Part shown: piece by piece, positions 32,504 through 42,700 of the stretch
Layout: every line of letters begins with the position of its first letter
How positions within the stretch are numbered: the stretch's first letter is position 1
Origin: Pseudolabrys taiwanensis
GTDB taxonomy: Bacteria > Pseudomonadota > Alphaproteobacteria > Rhizobiales > Xanthobacteraceae
DNA: 64,000 bases
NCBI RefSeq assembly: GCF_003367395.1
Contig: NZ_CP031417.1
Coordinates: 558,001 to 622,000, forward strand
Direction of reading: 5' to 3'
Notes under the pieces: model-generated
What the model was told of the DNA's origin: nothing
Seen by the model: the letters and a program-made list of their open reading frames with translations, nothing else
Databases searched by the model: none
Position numbers and translations under genes: made by a program

Positions 32504-33181
32504 ATGTGCGGCAGATTTACCCGGATGTACACGTGGGAAGAGTTGGTCCGGCTTTACCGGCTGACCGATCCCTACATGATTTCCAACCTGCAGCCCCGCT
32601 ATAACATCTGCCCGACCACCACGGTCGATACCGTGGTGGAAGTGAACGGCAACCGTCAGCTCGTGCCGATGCGGTGGGGGCTCATTCCCGCGTGGTGGTC
32701 GAAGCCGCTCAACGACATGAAGCTGGCGACATTCAACGCGCGCGCCGAGACCGTCGACACCAAGCCGATGTTCAGGTCGGCGTTCAAGAAGAACCGCTGC
32801 ATCATCCCGGCGTCGGGCTATTACGAGTGGCAGACCGCCGGGAAGCAGAAGCTGCCGTGGTACTTCACGCCAACCCAAGAGCCGATTTTAAGCATCGCGG
32901 GAATTTGGGACGAGTGGACCGACAAGGAAACCGGGAAAGCGCTTAAAAGCTGCGCCATGCTGATTACGGAGCCGAACAAGCTGGCGGCTGAGATCCACGA
33001 CCGCATGCCGGTGCTGTTGCAGCCGGAGCAGTTCGGGCCGTGGCTGCATGGCGAGAGCGGCAAAGAGGCTTTGCTGCCCGCGAATGACAACGTCTTGCGG
33101 AAGGTGCGGGTGTCACCACGGGTCAACAGTTTCCGGGCGCTGGATGAGGACGGTACTTTAATTGACCCGGTCAAAACTTAG
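32504..33181 (+). CDS. SRAP (SOS response-associated peptidase) family protein, YedK/HMCES-like
   Basis: A 225-residue SRAP domain protein. The catalytic Cys2 follows the initiator Met (MCGRFT), and the conserved blocks RYNICPTT, MRWGLIPAWW, NARAETV, RCIIPASGYYEWQ (catalytic Glu), AGIWDEW and IHDRMPVLL are all present. SRAP proteins form a stable thiazolidine crosslink with abasic sites in single-stranded DNA and so shield them. Copies are common on islands and phages, where single-stranded intermediates arise, which fits the relaxase and Rep genes nearby. GGGAG lies just ahead of the ATG. Confidence 0.92.
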   Translation: MCGRFTRMYTWEELVRLYRLTDPYMISNLQPRYNICPTTTVDTVVEVNGNRQLVPMRWGLIPAWWSKPLNDMKLATFNARAETVDTKPMFRSAFKKNRCIIPASGYYEWQTAGKQKLPWYFTPTQEPILSIAGIWDEWTDKETGKALKSCAMLITEPNKLAAEIHDRMPVLLQPEQFGPWLHGESGKEALLPANDNVLRKVRVSPRVNSFRALDEDGTLIDPVKT

Positions 33182-33207
33182 GTCGGCATAAGCTAGTAGG
33201 AGGGGGG

Positions 33208-33705
33208 ATGGCGAACACAAGTACTACGGGAGCCGCTGGCGAGCATTACGTGATGTGCCAACTGCTCAGGCGGGGTTTGATCGCGGCATTGGCTCCAACA
33301 GGAGTGCCTAACGCTGACATCATTGTAACCGACGAAATTGGTGACAAGCTTTGCGCAGTACAGGTGAAGACCCGTTTGAAGCCAGGCTCTGACAAGGGCT
33401 GGCATATGAGCGTCAAACACGAGAGGATTATCTCGCCAAACATTTATTATTGCTTTGTCGGGTTCGAGACACAGCCTCCCGGCTGTTGGATAATGCCAAG
33501 CGACGTGGTTGCGGATGTTCTTAAACGTTCCCACGCACATTGGCTGGCGCAACCGGGAAAAAACGGTCAGGCCCACAAAGAAAACGACATGCGCCGGTTA
33601 TGCGAGTCCTACGATCATGAAAACTTCCTTCCGGAATTCTCTCTGGGCTGGCTCGATCCGTACAAGGACAGATGGGATCTGCTCGAAGCGGCTACAAAGG
33701 AGTAG
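33208..33705 (+). CDS. PD-(D/E)XK nuclease-like protein
   Basis: A 165-residue protein whose first half matches the restriction-endonuclease-like fold: GAAGEHYVMCQLLRRG (Glu12 on helix 1), VPNADIIVTD (Asp37), then LCAVQVKTR (Gln52-x-Lys54, the QxK variant). The second half is polar (CWIMPSDVV, HENFLPEFSLGWLDPYKDRWDLLE). Similar stand-alone proteins occur in defence islands. It lies 26 bp after the SRAP gene on the same strand and is convergent with the AddA-like gene. The cleavage target is unknown. Confidence 0.65.
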   Translation: MANTSTTGAAGEHYVMCQLLRRGLIAALAPTGVPNADIIVTDEIGDKLCAVQVKTRLKPGSDKGWHMSVKHERIISPNIYYCFVGFETQPPGCWIMPSDVVADVLKRSHAHWLAQPGKNGQAHKENDMRRLCESYDHENFLPEFSLGWLDPYKDRWDLLEAATKE

Positions 33706-33758
33706 AAGAGAAATTGTGGGTGAGTCCCTGAAGATGGAACAGTGGAAGACGCCTAGGC

Positions 33759-36700
33759 CTAATCTCTCAAATCGAGAATGGTACCCGCGATAGGTAGGTA
33801 GACATACAGCCCTAGTATTGATTTGCCCGTTGCTCTCCTGGTCAAATCCGCGTAAGCGGCCAGCTGACTGCTATAGTTTTGAACGCGCGCAGGCCAATCC
33901 TTTTCTGTGCCAGGAAAAGATTTATGGTCGATAATCGCTATGCCGTCGTCACTGTTCACCAAGAAATCGATGCGACCCGAAACCCGTTGCAAGCCCTGTC
34001 GGCCCATTACGGGAACCTCGCGAAGGATGTCCGCGCCTGGCCACTGTTTCGTGATGTGATCATGTAGGCGGTTGCTCGCCAAGATTAGTTCATCTGCTCC
34101 TAGAGCCGTGATCCCCCAGCGGGCTAGAACCTCCCCGGCCATTTGACTTCGTTTGTCAGCAGCATCTGTTGGTCCAACATCAGCAGCGAGAAACTGATGG
34201 ATCGCTGCCCCGAGAGAGCCCATGTCGACATTGCCGCTTAGCGCCAAGCGGCCACCGACGTCGATCTTCCTGTACGTCGTCGCATTGGACTCGGCGTGAA
34301 CAATCTTGCTCGGCAAAATGCGGAACGGAGGATGTGTTGCACGAGCCGCCGCTTCAGGCCCGTATGCATCGGGCGGCTGAATTGCATGTAGTTCGGCCGG
34401 TGGAGCAATCTCCTCTACCCGTGCAGAGTATCGCTTGTCCGTGCCGACGAGAATGTCGCTATCTGTGGACCCAGGCATGCCAATGAACGGCACGCCTTCA
34501 TCATCCGCAAGCATATTGAGCCAGTTGGTGGGGCGCTTGCCTGTAAGGGCGAATACCATATAGTCGCGCGCTCGGGTCATGCCGACATAAAGCAGCCGAG
34601 CGCTCTCGCGAAACGTCCTGCGGTTCAAATCTTTCCACTCCGGCGCCCGCTGAGCACGGGTGTCCAGCCCGGTATCCTTTGTCTTCTGGCGAAATTGATT
34701 TGCTCCGTATGGCCAGGGCCAGTACCGAACCCAGCGGCCGGCGAGTGGGTCGGTCCAGTCCATAGCCTGACCACTGGTCGAAACCGCCGGTTCAAAGACA
34801 TCAGGTACTGACTGTCGGTCGAGGTCCGCCAACACTACCATCGGCCATTCCAGTCCTTTTGCCCGGTGATAGGTCAGAATTTGTATCGCATCGACATCAT
34901 TGCTTGCCGGTTGTTCAGGCGGCCTGTCGGATTCTGCTTGTTCGTCAAGCCAGACAAGCAAACCGGTCAAAGTCGCAGGACTACGCCTTTGACGACAGGT
35001 GTCTTCGTAATTGACCGCGAGAGCCCTCACGGCTTCGAGATTTTCGGTTCTGCTAAGCGGGTGGCCCCAGCGGTAGACGGCCGAAGCAACTCCGGCGTCA
35101 CCTAAGATTGCATCTACAATCTCGCGAGGGGTTAAGTGCAGAATGTTGTCCCTCAGTGCCCGTAGATGACTTGAAAACGGCACGAGTGCCTCAAGTGAGG
35201 CCTGCTCCCCATTAAGCCCTTCGGCAAACCACGCGGGTTGTTGTCCGCTGGTATCCAGGAGATGAGCCATTTCAACTAGGGCGAGCCGATCGTTAGCGTC
35301 CGCCGTCCAACGCATTGCCGCGATCAGAAGACGGCACTCCAAGGTACCGAGGAGATCGGAGCGTCCTACGGATGCCTTTATCCCTTGGCTCGCCAACGCA
35401 TCCGCGATCTTGCGCGCATTCGCATTCGTGCCACACAATATCGCTATGTCCGCAGGACGGATCGCGCGGGCATCCTGTTCGCCCTTGGGCACAACAGGCC
35501 AATCATCCGGGGCATCAAGTACGCGCTTGAGAGCCGCTGCCAATCCGAGCCAGCCTTCATCCTTGTTCCCCGGCACGCGCCATACCGCCAACGAGGGCGG
35601 TGCGTTAGCAGGTTCTACCCGATCCTTGTTTGCAATTTTTATCTCTTCCGGGGGAAGCCCGAGAATCCCTGCTGCCCTCACGAAAACCTCGTTGATGAAA
35701 TCAACGAGCGAAGGGCGTGAGCGGAAGGATTTGTCGAGGACAGTTAACTCACCGCCGCCAGCTTTGAGAACATCCTGGGATGCAATGACCATCAATTCCG
35801 GATCGGTACCTCGAAATCCGTAAATCGCCTGTTTAGGATCACCGACCCAGGTTGATCTTTGGGCGATTCTGGCGAGTTCGGTGAATATTGCGAGCTGAAT
35901 GGGACTCGTATCCTGGAATTCATCAATATAAACGCGTCCAATTCGCTCTTTTAGGACGCGTACTACGTCCGGCCTTCGAAGAAGGGTCAGCGCCTCCTGC
36001 TCTTGGTCGGTAAAGTCGAGCCATCCTTGACTCTTCTTGACCTGTTGGTAACTGACTAGCGCATCCGAAGCGCATCGGAATATCCCACGAAGCAGCGCTT
36101 CCAGGTCGGCATGTAACCTCGGATGACGTCCATGTGCTCTTGCCGCTATAATTACCGGCTGGACGATCTGCTTGCTTCTGGCGCCAACATCCAGCTTGGA
36201 TAACCGGACCCAGTCCTGCCAGCTCAGATCGTATCCCCGCGCCAGCCTTAACGCCGCTTCGCGCAGGACATCCATCCCCTGCGCTGTCTTAGCGGTCTCA
36301 TCGCCAGGTCCGGGAAGTTGTTTGAGCACGTTGTCTATGCTTGACTGGAGGGCCTGATCCAATAGTTCAGATGTTTCGCCGGCGACCTGTTGCTCAAGAA
36401 GGCCAGATAACCCGGCCCACGACCGGTCAGCGCAGTCTGCCAGTTGGGTGGCATCAATACCGTTCTGCCTTGCAAGCTCGGCAATCCTTCTAGCCTGTGC
36501 GGACCAGCTATCAAGCAATCCCGCTCGCCTCGCGATTGGATTGACAGCTGGTGCGAGCCGAGCAATCACCGCGTCAGCCGCTATCGAAAAGACCCTGAGA
36601 GCGGTCTCTTCCGCGAGAACTTCAGCGTTGGGCGATCTTCCTGCTTCCAGGGAGAACTCGCTGATAAGGCCGCCACACACACTGTGGACGGTTCCCATTC

Positions 36701-36932
36701 GCGCGCCGAGTAGGCCAGTCGCCTCCGAGAGCATAAGAGAAGCAATTAACTGCGATCGCGTTCGTTCTCGAAGCTCTTCCGCCGCTGCGTTTGTGAATGT
36801 TGTCGCCAATACTTGATGCGGCTGAAGGCCGTCCTGCAGAGCCTCTTTGATCAACTTAACCAGCCTGGTTGTCTTCCCGGTGCCAGCAGACGCGAGCACC
36901 ACATCGACGGCGGAGAGATTATTGTTGCTCAT
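33759..36932 (-). CDS. AddA/UvrD-like helicase-nuclease
   Basis: A 1057-residue superfamily 1A helicase with a C-terminal PD-(D/E)XK nuclease, the plan of AddA. Motifs: Walker A ASAGTGKTTR (14-23), motif Ia ATTFTNAAAEEL, Walker B VYIDEFQDTSP, motif III WVGDPKQAIYGFRG, motif V LTYHRAKGLEWPMV, motif VI LLYVGMTRARDYM. The nuclease motif is GRIDFLV (Asp989) and DHK (1002-1004), with a QLAAY block. The gene starts directly after the AddB-like stop with a shared GAGGAGG site, so the two are coupled and probably form a heterodimer. It lies on an island and is shorter than typical housekeeping AddA, so a defence or element-specific role is likely. Confidence 0.88.
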   Translation of the reverse strand: MSNNNLSAVDVVLASAGTGKTTRLVKLIKEALQDGLQPHQVLATTFTNAAAEELRERTRSQLIASLMLSEATGLLGARMGTVHSVCGGLISEFSLEAGRSPNAEVLAEETALRVFSIAADAVIARLAPAVNPIARRAGLLDSWSAQARRIAELARQNGIDATQLADCADRSWAGLSGLLEQQVAGETSELLDQALQSSIDNVLKQLPGPGDETAKTAQGMDVLREAALRLARGYDLSWQDWVRLSKLDVGARSKQIVQPVIIAARAHGRHPRLHADLEALLRGIFRCASDALVSYQQVKKSQGWLDFTDQEQEALTLLRRPDVVRVLKERIGRVYIDEFQDTSPIQLAIFTELARIAQRSTWVGDPKQAIYGFRGTDPELMVIASQDVLKAGGGELTVLDKSFRSRPSLVDFINEVFVRAAGILGLPPEEIKIANKDRVEPANAPPSLAVWRVPGNKDEGWLGLAAALKRVLDAPDDWPVVPKGEQDARAIRPADIAILCGTNANARKIADALASQGIKASVGRSDLLGTLECRLLIAAMRWTADANDRLALVEMAHLLDTSGQQPAWFAEGLNGEQASLEALVPFSSHLRALRDNILHLTPREIVDAILGDAGVASAVYRWGHPLSRTENLEAVRALAVNYEDTCRQRRSPATLTGLLVWLDEQAESDRPPEQPASNDVDAIQILTYHRAKGLEWPMVVLADLDRQSVPDVFEPAVSTSGQAMDWTDPLAGRWVRYWPWPYGANQFRQKTKDTGLDTRAQRAPEWKDLNRRTFRESARLLYVGMTRARDYMVFALTGKRPTNWLNMLADDEGVPFIGMPGSTDSDILVGTDKRYSARVEEIAPPAELHAIQPPDAYGPEAAARATHPPFRILPSKIVHAESNATTYRKIDVGGRLALSGNVDMGSLGAAIHQFLAADVGPTDAADKRSQMAGEVLARWGITALGADELILASNRLHDHITKQWPGADILREVPVMGRQGLQRVSGRIDFLVNSDDGIAIIDHKSFPGTEKDWPARVQNYSSQLAAYADLTRRATGKSILGLYVYLPIAGTILDLRD

Positions 36933-39590
36933 TCATGCCTCCTCGCGCGAACCGCCGCAAAGTCCGTGATATTCGCAATAGTGGCATGGCGGCTGGAGCG
37001 ACAGCGAAGGCGCTTGGTCGACGTCTTGTTCGCCTTCACCGAGGGGCACACCTAAAGCTACGGCTCTCCCGGCCGAGATGGCCTCCATTCGGGATTGCCA
37101 GGCCGCAGTGACATTCTGCCACGTGGCCGCCATGTCCGGGCCTTGCACTCGCACCTGGGGGGCGAAAGGGCTATCGCTCGAGCCGAGAAGGGCGGACTGC
37201 CGGATGAGGAAGTATCCAGCTGGCGCGCCGCTCGGAACATCTGTCGTTAAATAGCTATACGCGGCAAGCTGCACGGCCTCACCGGATTCGAGCTTCTGGC
37301 GATAAAGCTTTTCTCTTCGTGCCCATTTCAGGTCAAAGATCACCGGGCGCTTTTGACTGTCGCGAGCAAGGAGATCAATTCGCCCATTCATCAATGTGCC
37401 GTCGGGCAACTCTTTGGCAAGCTCGATCTCGCATCCTTCAATGGTCAGCCCGCTTTGCCGCAGTTGGCCTGCAAGTTCACCAATGGCATGGGGGATCTGC
37501 TGCCGGGCTTCTTCGTAAAGCGCGGCATAGCCAGGCAACGCGAGAGGGGCCGCAATTTCAGATACCAGCTTGCCAAAGAGCTGCTCTGCTAGTCGTCTGG
37601 CATCATCCCGCTCTGGCGCATCTCCGGTCACAAATACGGCCCGCGCGATCTCATGAGCTAGATTGCCTAATAGTTGTTCTTCGCGGGGGAGACCCTGCAA
37701 AGCGCCTCGTCGAATCCTTAAAAGTCGCGAAAGTGTCCATCGCAATGGGCATGACAGCAGGTCTTCAATGGCGCTCGGTGATGTCGCCTCAGGTTTGATG
37801 ACCCCATTTGGCATATGCCAGCACCGTCGCTTCGGCGGCAATGCCTCTATGGCGACAGCGGTCCTCGCAAGGAGGCGAAACGCAACACGTGGGTTTCGAC
37901 CTTCCAGGATGTCTTCAGCCGAGCCGATAACATTCACCGATGCGTTATCGAATTTAGCGCTTAGTTCATGCCAGACGGGGTGCACTCCGTTGTCACTTCC
38001 TCGCGTCCTAACCAATATCAGCTCTTGCTGCGGCGCCTGGATAGCGCGCCTCCACGAGATGCTATGCCTTTCGAGAGCCACATCAATATCATCGATGGGG
38101 CAACCAGCAGACTTGAGTATGGCCCGTTCTGCTTCGTCCCAGGGTCCGGCTTTTGGCAGGGCTTCAGGCTGCTCAAAGCCCCACCAGATCAGTCTACGCG
38201 CAGGACCCCACACTGCTCCTGGGTGTGCGACCGCTGTCCACTCTGACGCCTCGGCTGCTGCGATGGGATTCTCCATGCCCTCCATCACCACCTGATCGAT
38301 CATTCGCTCAAGCAGGTGGCGAGGCAGCTCAGCTAGCCCGATCGCCGAGATCGCTTGCGCCAGTTCTCCCGACAACTGTGCAACCTTGGTGAGGACCGGG
38401 TCGGCATTCCCTCGATCAAGTTTGTACGCCCACTGCTGAACGCGCGCGCATATCCGCGCAGCGGCATCTGAGGGCATGCCCGGTTCTGCGGGGAACAGCG
38501 TCGGTTCGATCCAATCACGCCATTCTTGAAGCCGAGAGGCAGCGTCATCGTTGTCATCCGCATCCCTGTGATCTTCGAGCCAATGTGCGGCGAATTTCCA
38601 GGCCTCGTTCCAGCCCGAATGACCCTGTCCCGGCCTTTCACTAAGCGTGCGAGCGAATTCTCTCGCGATACGGCGCGGAAACGGCGGACGCGGCAACAGC
38701 AGAAGATCGATTAGGGGTCTTGGATCGAATGGCAGCCATGAGGTCGCGAATGCAAGAGAAAGCACCTGAATGGCGCCCCGAAACGGCGAACGGTCGCTGT
38801 CGCCTATGCGCGGGAGTCCTCGGTCGGCGAGAAATGAATCCAGCAAACCCGTCGGGCGCCCTGCAACAACAATTGTTTCCTGGTTATCTTGCGCGGCGGC
38901 CAGCCATGACGCGAGACACTCCGCTGCGACAATTTCAGTGTTGGCAAACAATACGAAGACAGAGCCGTCTCCCGACAAAGCGTTCGTCTTGCCGGGCGTC
39001 CGCAGAACTTTGAGATCGCCCGAAGCATTATCCGCAATTTGGGGTACGGCCTCGATACGAACACCACGTGCTTCCAAAGTGTCGAGCAGGAGGCGCCAGC
39101 CGGTTGGCAGAGTATTGCGTGCGTCTATCAGCCGGATAGCGTGAAGCGGGATCGAGCGCCCTTTGATAGCGTCTATCAGTGCTTGGAGGCGGTCGCTGAC
39201 TCCCGGAGAGAGCATAGGTGCCGCGTTTTCAATTGCAGCGATATCCTTGAGCCGTGGAGACCCAACGACGTCTGGCGTCCATCCAGCCTCCACAAGCTCG
39301 TCCCGCCAGCCTAACACCAGGCGTGCAGTGCCCCATGGATCGATCTTGTAAGATTGCGACCAGACACGCGCTCCGTCATCTGCGGCGCGCATTTTCGCTT
39401 GCCACTCGGCGATGCGGCATGCGTGTGATTGTGGAGGAGCGCCGGTCCCAAGCGCTGTTTCCAGCACGTCCAGCAGTCCTGCCGGGCCGACGACGGTCTC
39501 ACCCAAGTATGCATCGGCCGTGCCCGGCATTTCCGGCCACGTGATCCCGTCGGCCCACCAGCCAAACACCAGATTAAGTTGTTGCGGCAT
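36933..39590 (-). CDS. AddB-like PD-(D/E)XK nuclease with Fe-S cysteines
   Basis: An 885-residue AddB-like protein. The nuclease domain near the C-terminus has GRIDLLARD, VIFDLKWARR and GEAVQLAAYSYL. Four cysteines have the AddB/Dna2 iron-sulfur arrangement: one ahead of the domain (CPLRWTLSRL) and three after it (CHYCEYHGLC: Cys869, 872, 878). The N-terminal part is a helicase-like scaffold without an obvious Walker A. Together with the AddA-like gene directly downstream it would form a double-strand-end processing complex. A 185-bp promoter region separates it from the divergent HheA-like gene. Confidence 0.82.
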   Translation of the reverse strand: MPQQLNLVFGWWADGITWPEMPGTADAYLGETVVGPAGLLDVLETALGTGAPPQSHACRIAEWQAKMRAADDGARVWSQSYKIDPWGTARLVLGWRDELVEAGWTPDVVGSPRLKDIAAIENAAPMLSPGVSDRLQALIDAIKGRSIPLHAIRLIDARNTLPTGWRLLLDTLEARGVRIEAVPQIADNASGDLKVLRTPGKTNALSGDGSVFVLFANTEIVAAECLASWLAAAQDNQETIVVAGRPTGLLDSFLADRGLPRIGDSDRSPFRGAIQVLSLAFATSWLPFDPRPLIDLLLLPRPPFPRRIAREFARTLSERPGQGHSGWNEAWKFAAHWLEDHRDADDNDDAASRLQEWRDWIEPTLFPAEPGMPSDAAARICARVQQWAYKLDRGNADPVLTKVAQLSGELAQAISAIGLAELPRHLLERMIDQVVMEGMENPIAAAEASEWTAVAHPGAVWGPARRLIWWGFEQPEALPKAGPWDEAERAILKSAGCPIDDIDVALERHSISWRRAIQAPQQELILVRTRGSDNGVHPVWHELSAKFDNASVNVIGSAEDILEGRNPRVAFRLLARTAVAIEALPPKRRCWHMPNGVIKPEATSPSAIEDLLSCPLRWTLSRLLRIRRGALQGLPREEQLLGNLAHEIARAVFVTGDAPERDDARRLAEQLFGKLVSEIAAPLALPGYAALYEEARQQIPHAIGELAGQLRQSGLTIEGCEIELAKELPDGTLMNGRIDLLARDSQKRPVIFDLKWARREKLYRQKLESGEAVQLAAYSYLTTDVPSGAPAGYFLIRQSALLGSSDSPFAPQVRVQGPDMAATWQNVTAAWQSRMEAISAGRAVALGVPLGEGEQDVDQAPSLSLQPPCHYCEYHGLCGGSREEA

Positions 39591-39775
39591 TTGCGCCCCC
39601 CATGAACCAAAGCATAACGCGCCTCGTTCAGGTTGTCGCTCCTCATTGAAACAACCGCGCTCTTCGGTGCTCTAGGGCAGAGCAGATAGGAAATAAAGCG
39701 TGCGTGAGTTGGCTTTCACAGATTTATTCCCAGGTGTTGCAGGCAAGAGTTGCATAAGCTCTATTTGCTCTCGGA

Positions 39776-42700
39776 ATGGGGGGAGCTGTGACAGACGTCG
39801 AAAAATCCATCTTCCAGAGCGATCTGCCTTTAAAGGAAAAGCTCGAGCGCGCGAGGACCGAACTCCTGGACCTGTCCGCTCGTAACCGGCTGCTCAATGT
39901 GCCGCGTTTTTCGAAGAGCGCGAAAACAATTGATGTGGTGGGCGAGCGGACCACCGAAGTCTACCGGCTCCTCGTGAACGAAGGAAAGGCGTTCACTTTC
40001 CTACCTGGCAAGCCCGACAAGTCGAAATCGGGTGAAAACGACACTTCTGCGGATGACGACATCGACTATTCGCCGATCGCTCTTCCGCAGCCCGAGGACG
40101 ATGAAGCCGACGAGAGAGGATTTTCACGAAGGCACACCGATACAAATCTACAGACGCGAATGACGCCGACCGGTCTCCAGCGGCGGCTCCTCGATCTCTA
40201 TTACGACGCCAGAACGCTCGAAGAGGAACAGGGCGTCAATATCCTTTTCCTCGCCCTCGGAATGTTGAAATGGATAGACCCGAACAATAAGGAGAACATC
40301 CGTCATGCGCCGCTCATTCTCGTGCCGGTACGGCTCGAACGGGGCACGGCGGAACAGAAATTCCGGCTGAGGGCGCGGCCGGATGATCGTACAGCGAACT
40401 TGTCTTTGGAGGCCTATCTCGACCGCGTCCGCAAGATTAGTTTGCCCGCCTTCGACGGCGGCGAAGATTTCGACCCTGCAGCTTATCTGGATGACGTCGC
40501 GGCTGCCGTCTCGGCCGAGCAGGGATGGGAGGTTCTGCGCGACGACATTGTGTTGGCATTCTTCTCGTTCGCGAAATTCCTGATGTACCGTGATCTCGAT
40601 CCGGACAACTGGCCGGAAGGCGCGAAGATTATCGATCAACAGAAGATACGGGCTCTTCTTTCAGACGGCTTCGACGTGAAGGAGCCGTTAATGTCCGATG
40701 ACATCCCCATTGATCCCCACATCGCTCCGGCCGATATGCTGCATATCGTCGACAGCGACAGTTCGCAGACGCTCGCCATCCACGATGTCCGCAAGGGCCG
40801 CGACCTCGTGATTCAGGGCCCTCCGGGGACCGGGAAGTCGCAAACGATTGCCAACGTTATCGCCTCGGCAGTTGCGGACGGAAAGTCCGTTCTGTTCGTA
40901 GCCGAGAAGATGGCCGCGTTGGAAGTGGTCAAGCGCCGCCTTGATCAAGCGGGTGTGGGAGACATTTGCCTTGAACTTCATAGCAACAAGGCCAACAAGC
41001 GGATGATGTTGGAAGAGCTGCGCCGCACCTGGGAGCTCGGCTCGCCGCGAGGCCAATTTTCATCAGGGCTGACCGATCGCCTTCTTGAGGCCCGCGATAA
41101 GCTCAATGCCCACGCGGTACGCATGCATGCGTTGCATCAGCCATGCGGCCTTACACCCTATCAAGTGTTAGGGCAGCTCACGCGCCTTAGGCAACGCGGA
41201 CAGCGGCCGGTCGAGGTCCAGCTCGAAGGTGCAGAGAATTGGACGCCTGACGGCGTTGCGATGCGACGTGGCCTGCTAGAGGAGATTTCCCGGCGGATCG
41301 AGGAGATCGGGCTTCCCATTCATCATCCGTGGAGAGGCGTAAATCTCGAAATCATTCTTCCTACAGCTTTGGAAAGATTGGTTGCTCGCATTGGCGCACT
41401 AGCTGCGGAAGTGAAGGCACTGCAGGGGCAGTGGACAGCGATCGCTGCAAAGACTGAAGCGGAAGCTCCACTGGCTTTCGAAAGCACCGGTCATGTGCTT
41501 GCTCGCGCCGAGCGCCTCGCGGCCGCGCCGCCGTACCCGGCCGAAGCACTTACTTCGCCAGCCTGGGATGAGCGGCCAACCGATATATCCTCCCTGCTCT
41601 CAGCCGGTGCGGACTTCGCGGGTCTACTTGGCGAGATTTCCGGCGATCTGTTGCCGAATGCCGTCGATACAGCAATCGATGATCTCGAAGCCGAGCTTGC
41701 AAAGTTGCCCGCAGAGTTTCCGCAGGACGGCTTCGTGCGCGCTGCGCAGCTTACCGTCGTCCTGCCGCGGTTAAAGGTCGAAGCTGAACGCTTATGTCAG
41801 GAATTGGGAGCGGCGGCGCTACCTGACACGCTCACAGGACTCCTCAAGCTGGTGGTGACCGGCGAGCGTGTGGCTGCCGCTCCCGAGGCGAGCCCGGACG
41901 CTTTTGCTGCAACCGTATGGGATTCCGGAGTTGAGCAGGCCGGAGATCTGGCCGAGAGTGTCGCCGTATTTGAGTCCTCGCGCACGCAACTCGAAGGGGC
42001 CGTCACCGAATCCGCATGGACGACGAATGTCACTGCGGCGCGACAGGCTCTCGCGACTCATACCGGCCTCTTAAGAGCATTCAATGGTGACTACCGGCGC
42101 GCCAGGGCGCTTATGCGCTCCGTGCTGGTTGATACCAAAGCTTCCACAGCAGACCAGGTCCGGCTACTCGACATTTTGATTAAGGGACAGTCGGCTGCGG
42201 CAAGAGTCCGCGACGGCGATGCGTTTGGCCGAGCGGCCTTCGGTGCCGACTGGCGCGGTGAACGGTCTCGTTCTGCGCCGCTTTTGGCGTTGGTCGAGTG
42301 GATGCGAACGCTGCGGGGGCTGGGCGCAGAGCCTCGGCTTATCGCTGGGCGTTTGGCGGACCGTTCCGAGGCAGGAGCGCGCGCCGCGCGTGTTCGCAAA
42401 ATCATTGAAATCGGCGGACCTATTATCGATGCCTTCTGGAACGACCTCGGGCATGTAGCGTCACGCGATCTGGGCAACGCGGCATCGGCCGCGCGCGCGC
42501 CCCTGGACATGATGGAGGCCAAGGCAAAGGCGCTGTTCACGGCGGACGGGCTTTCCAAGCAGGTCTTCACGTCGCCTCCCAGCACAGTCAATGAACGCTT
42601 GTCCCTTGTTCGACGTTTGGGACGTTTGCAAGAACTTGCCCGCGCCATCGACACCGGCCAGCCTCTTGGAGAAGCTGTATTTGGCTCCCTGTGGGCCGGG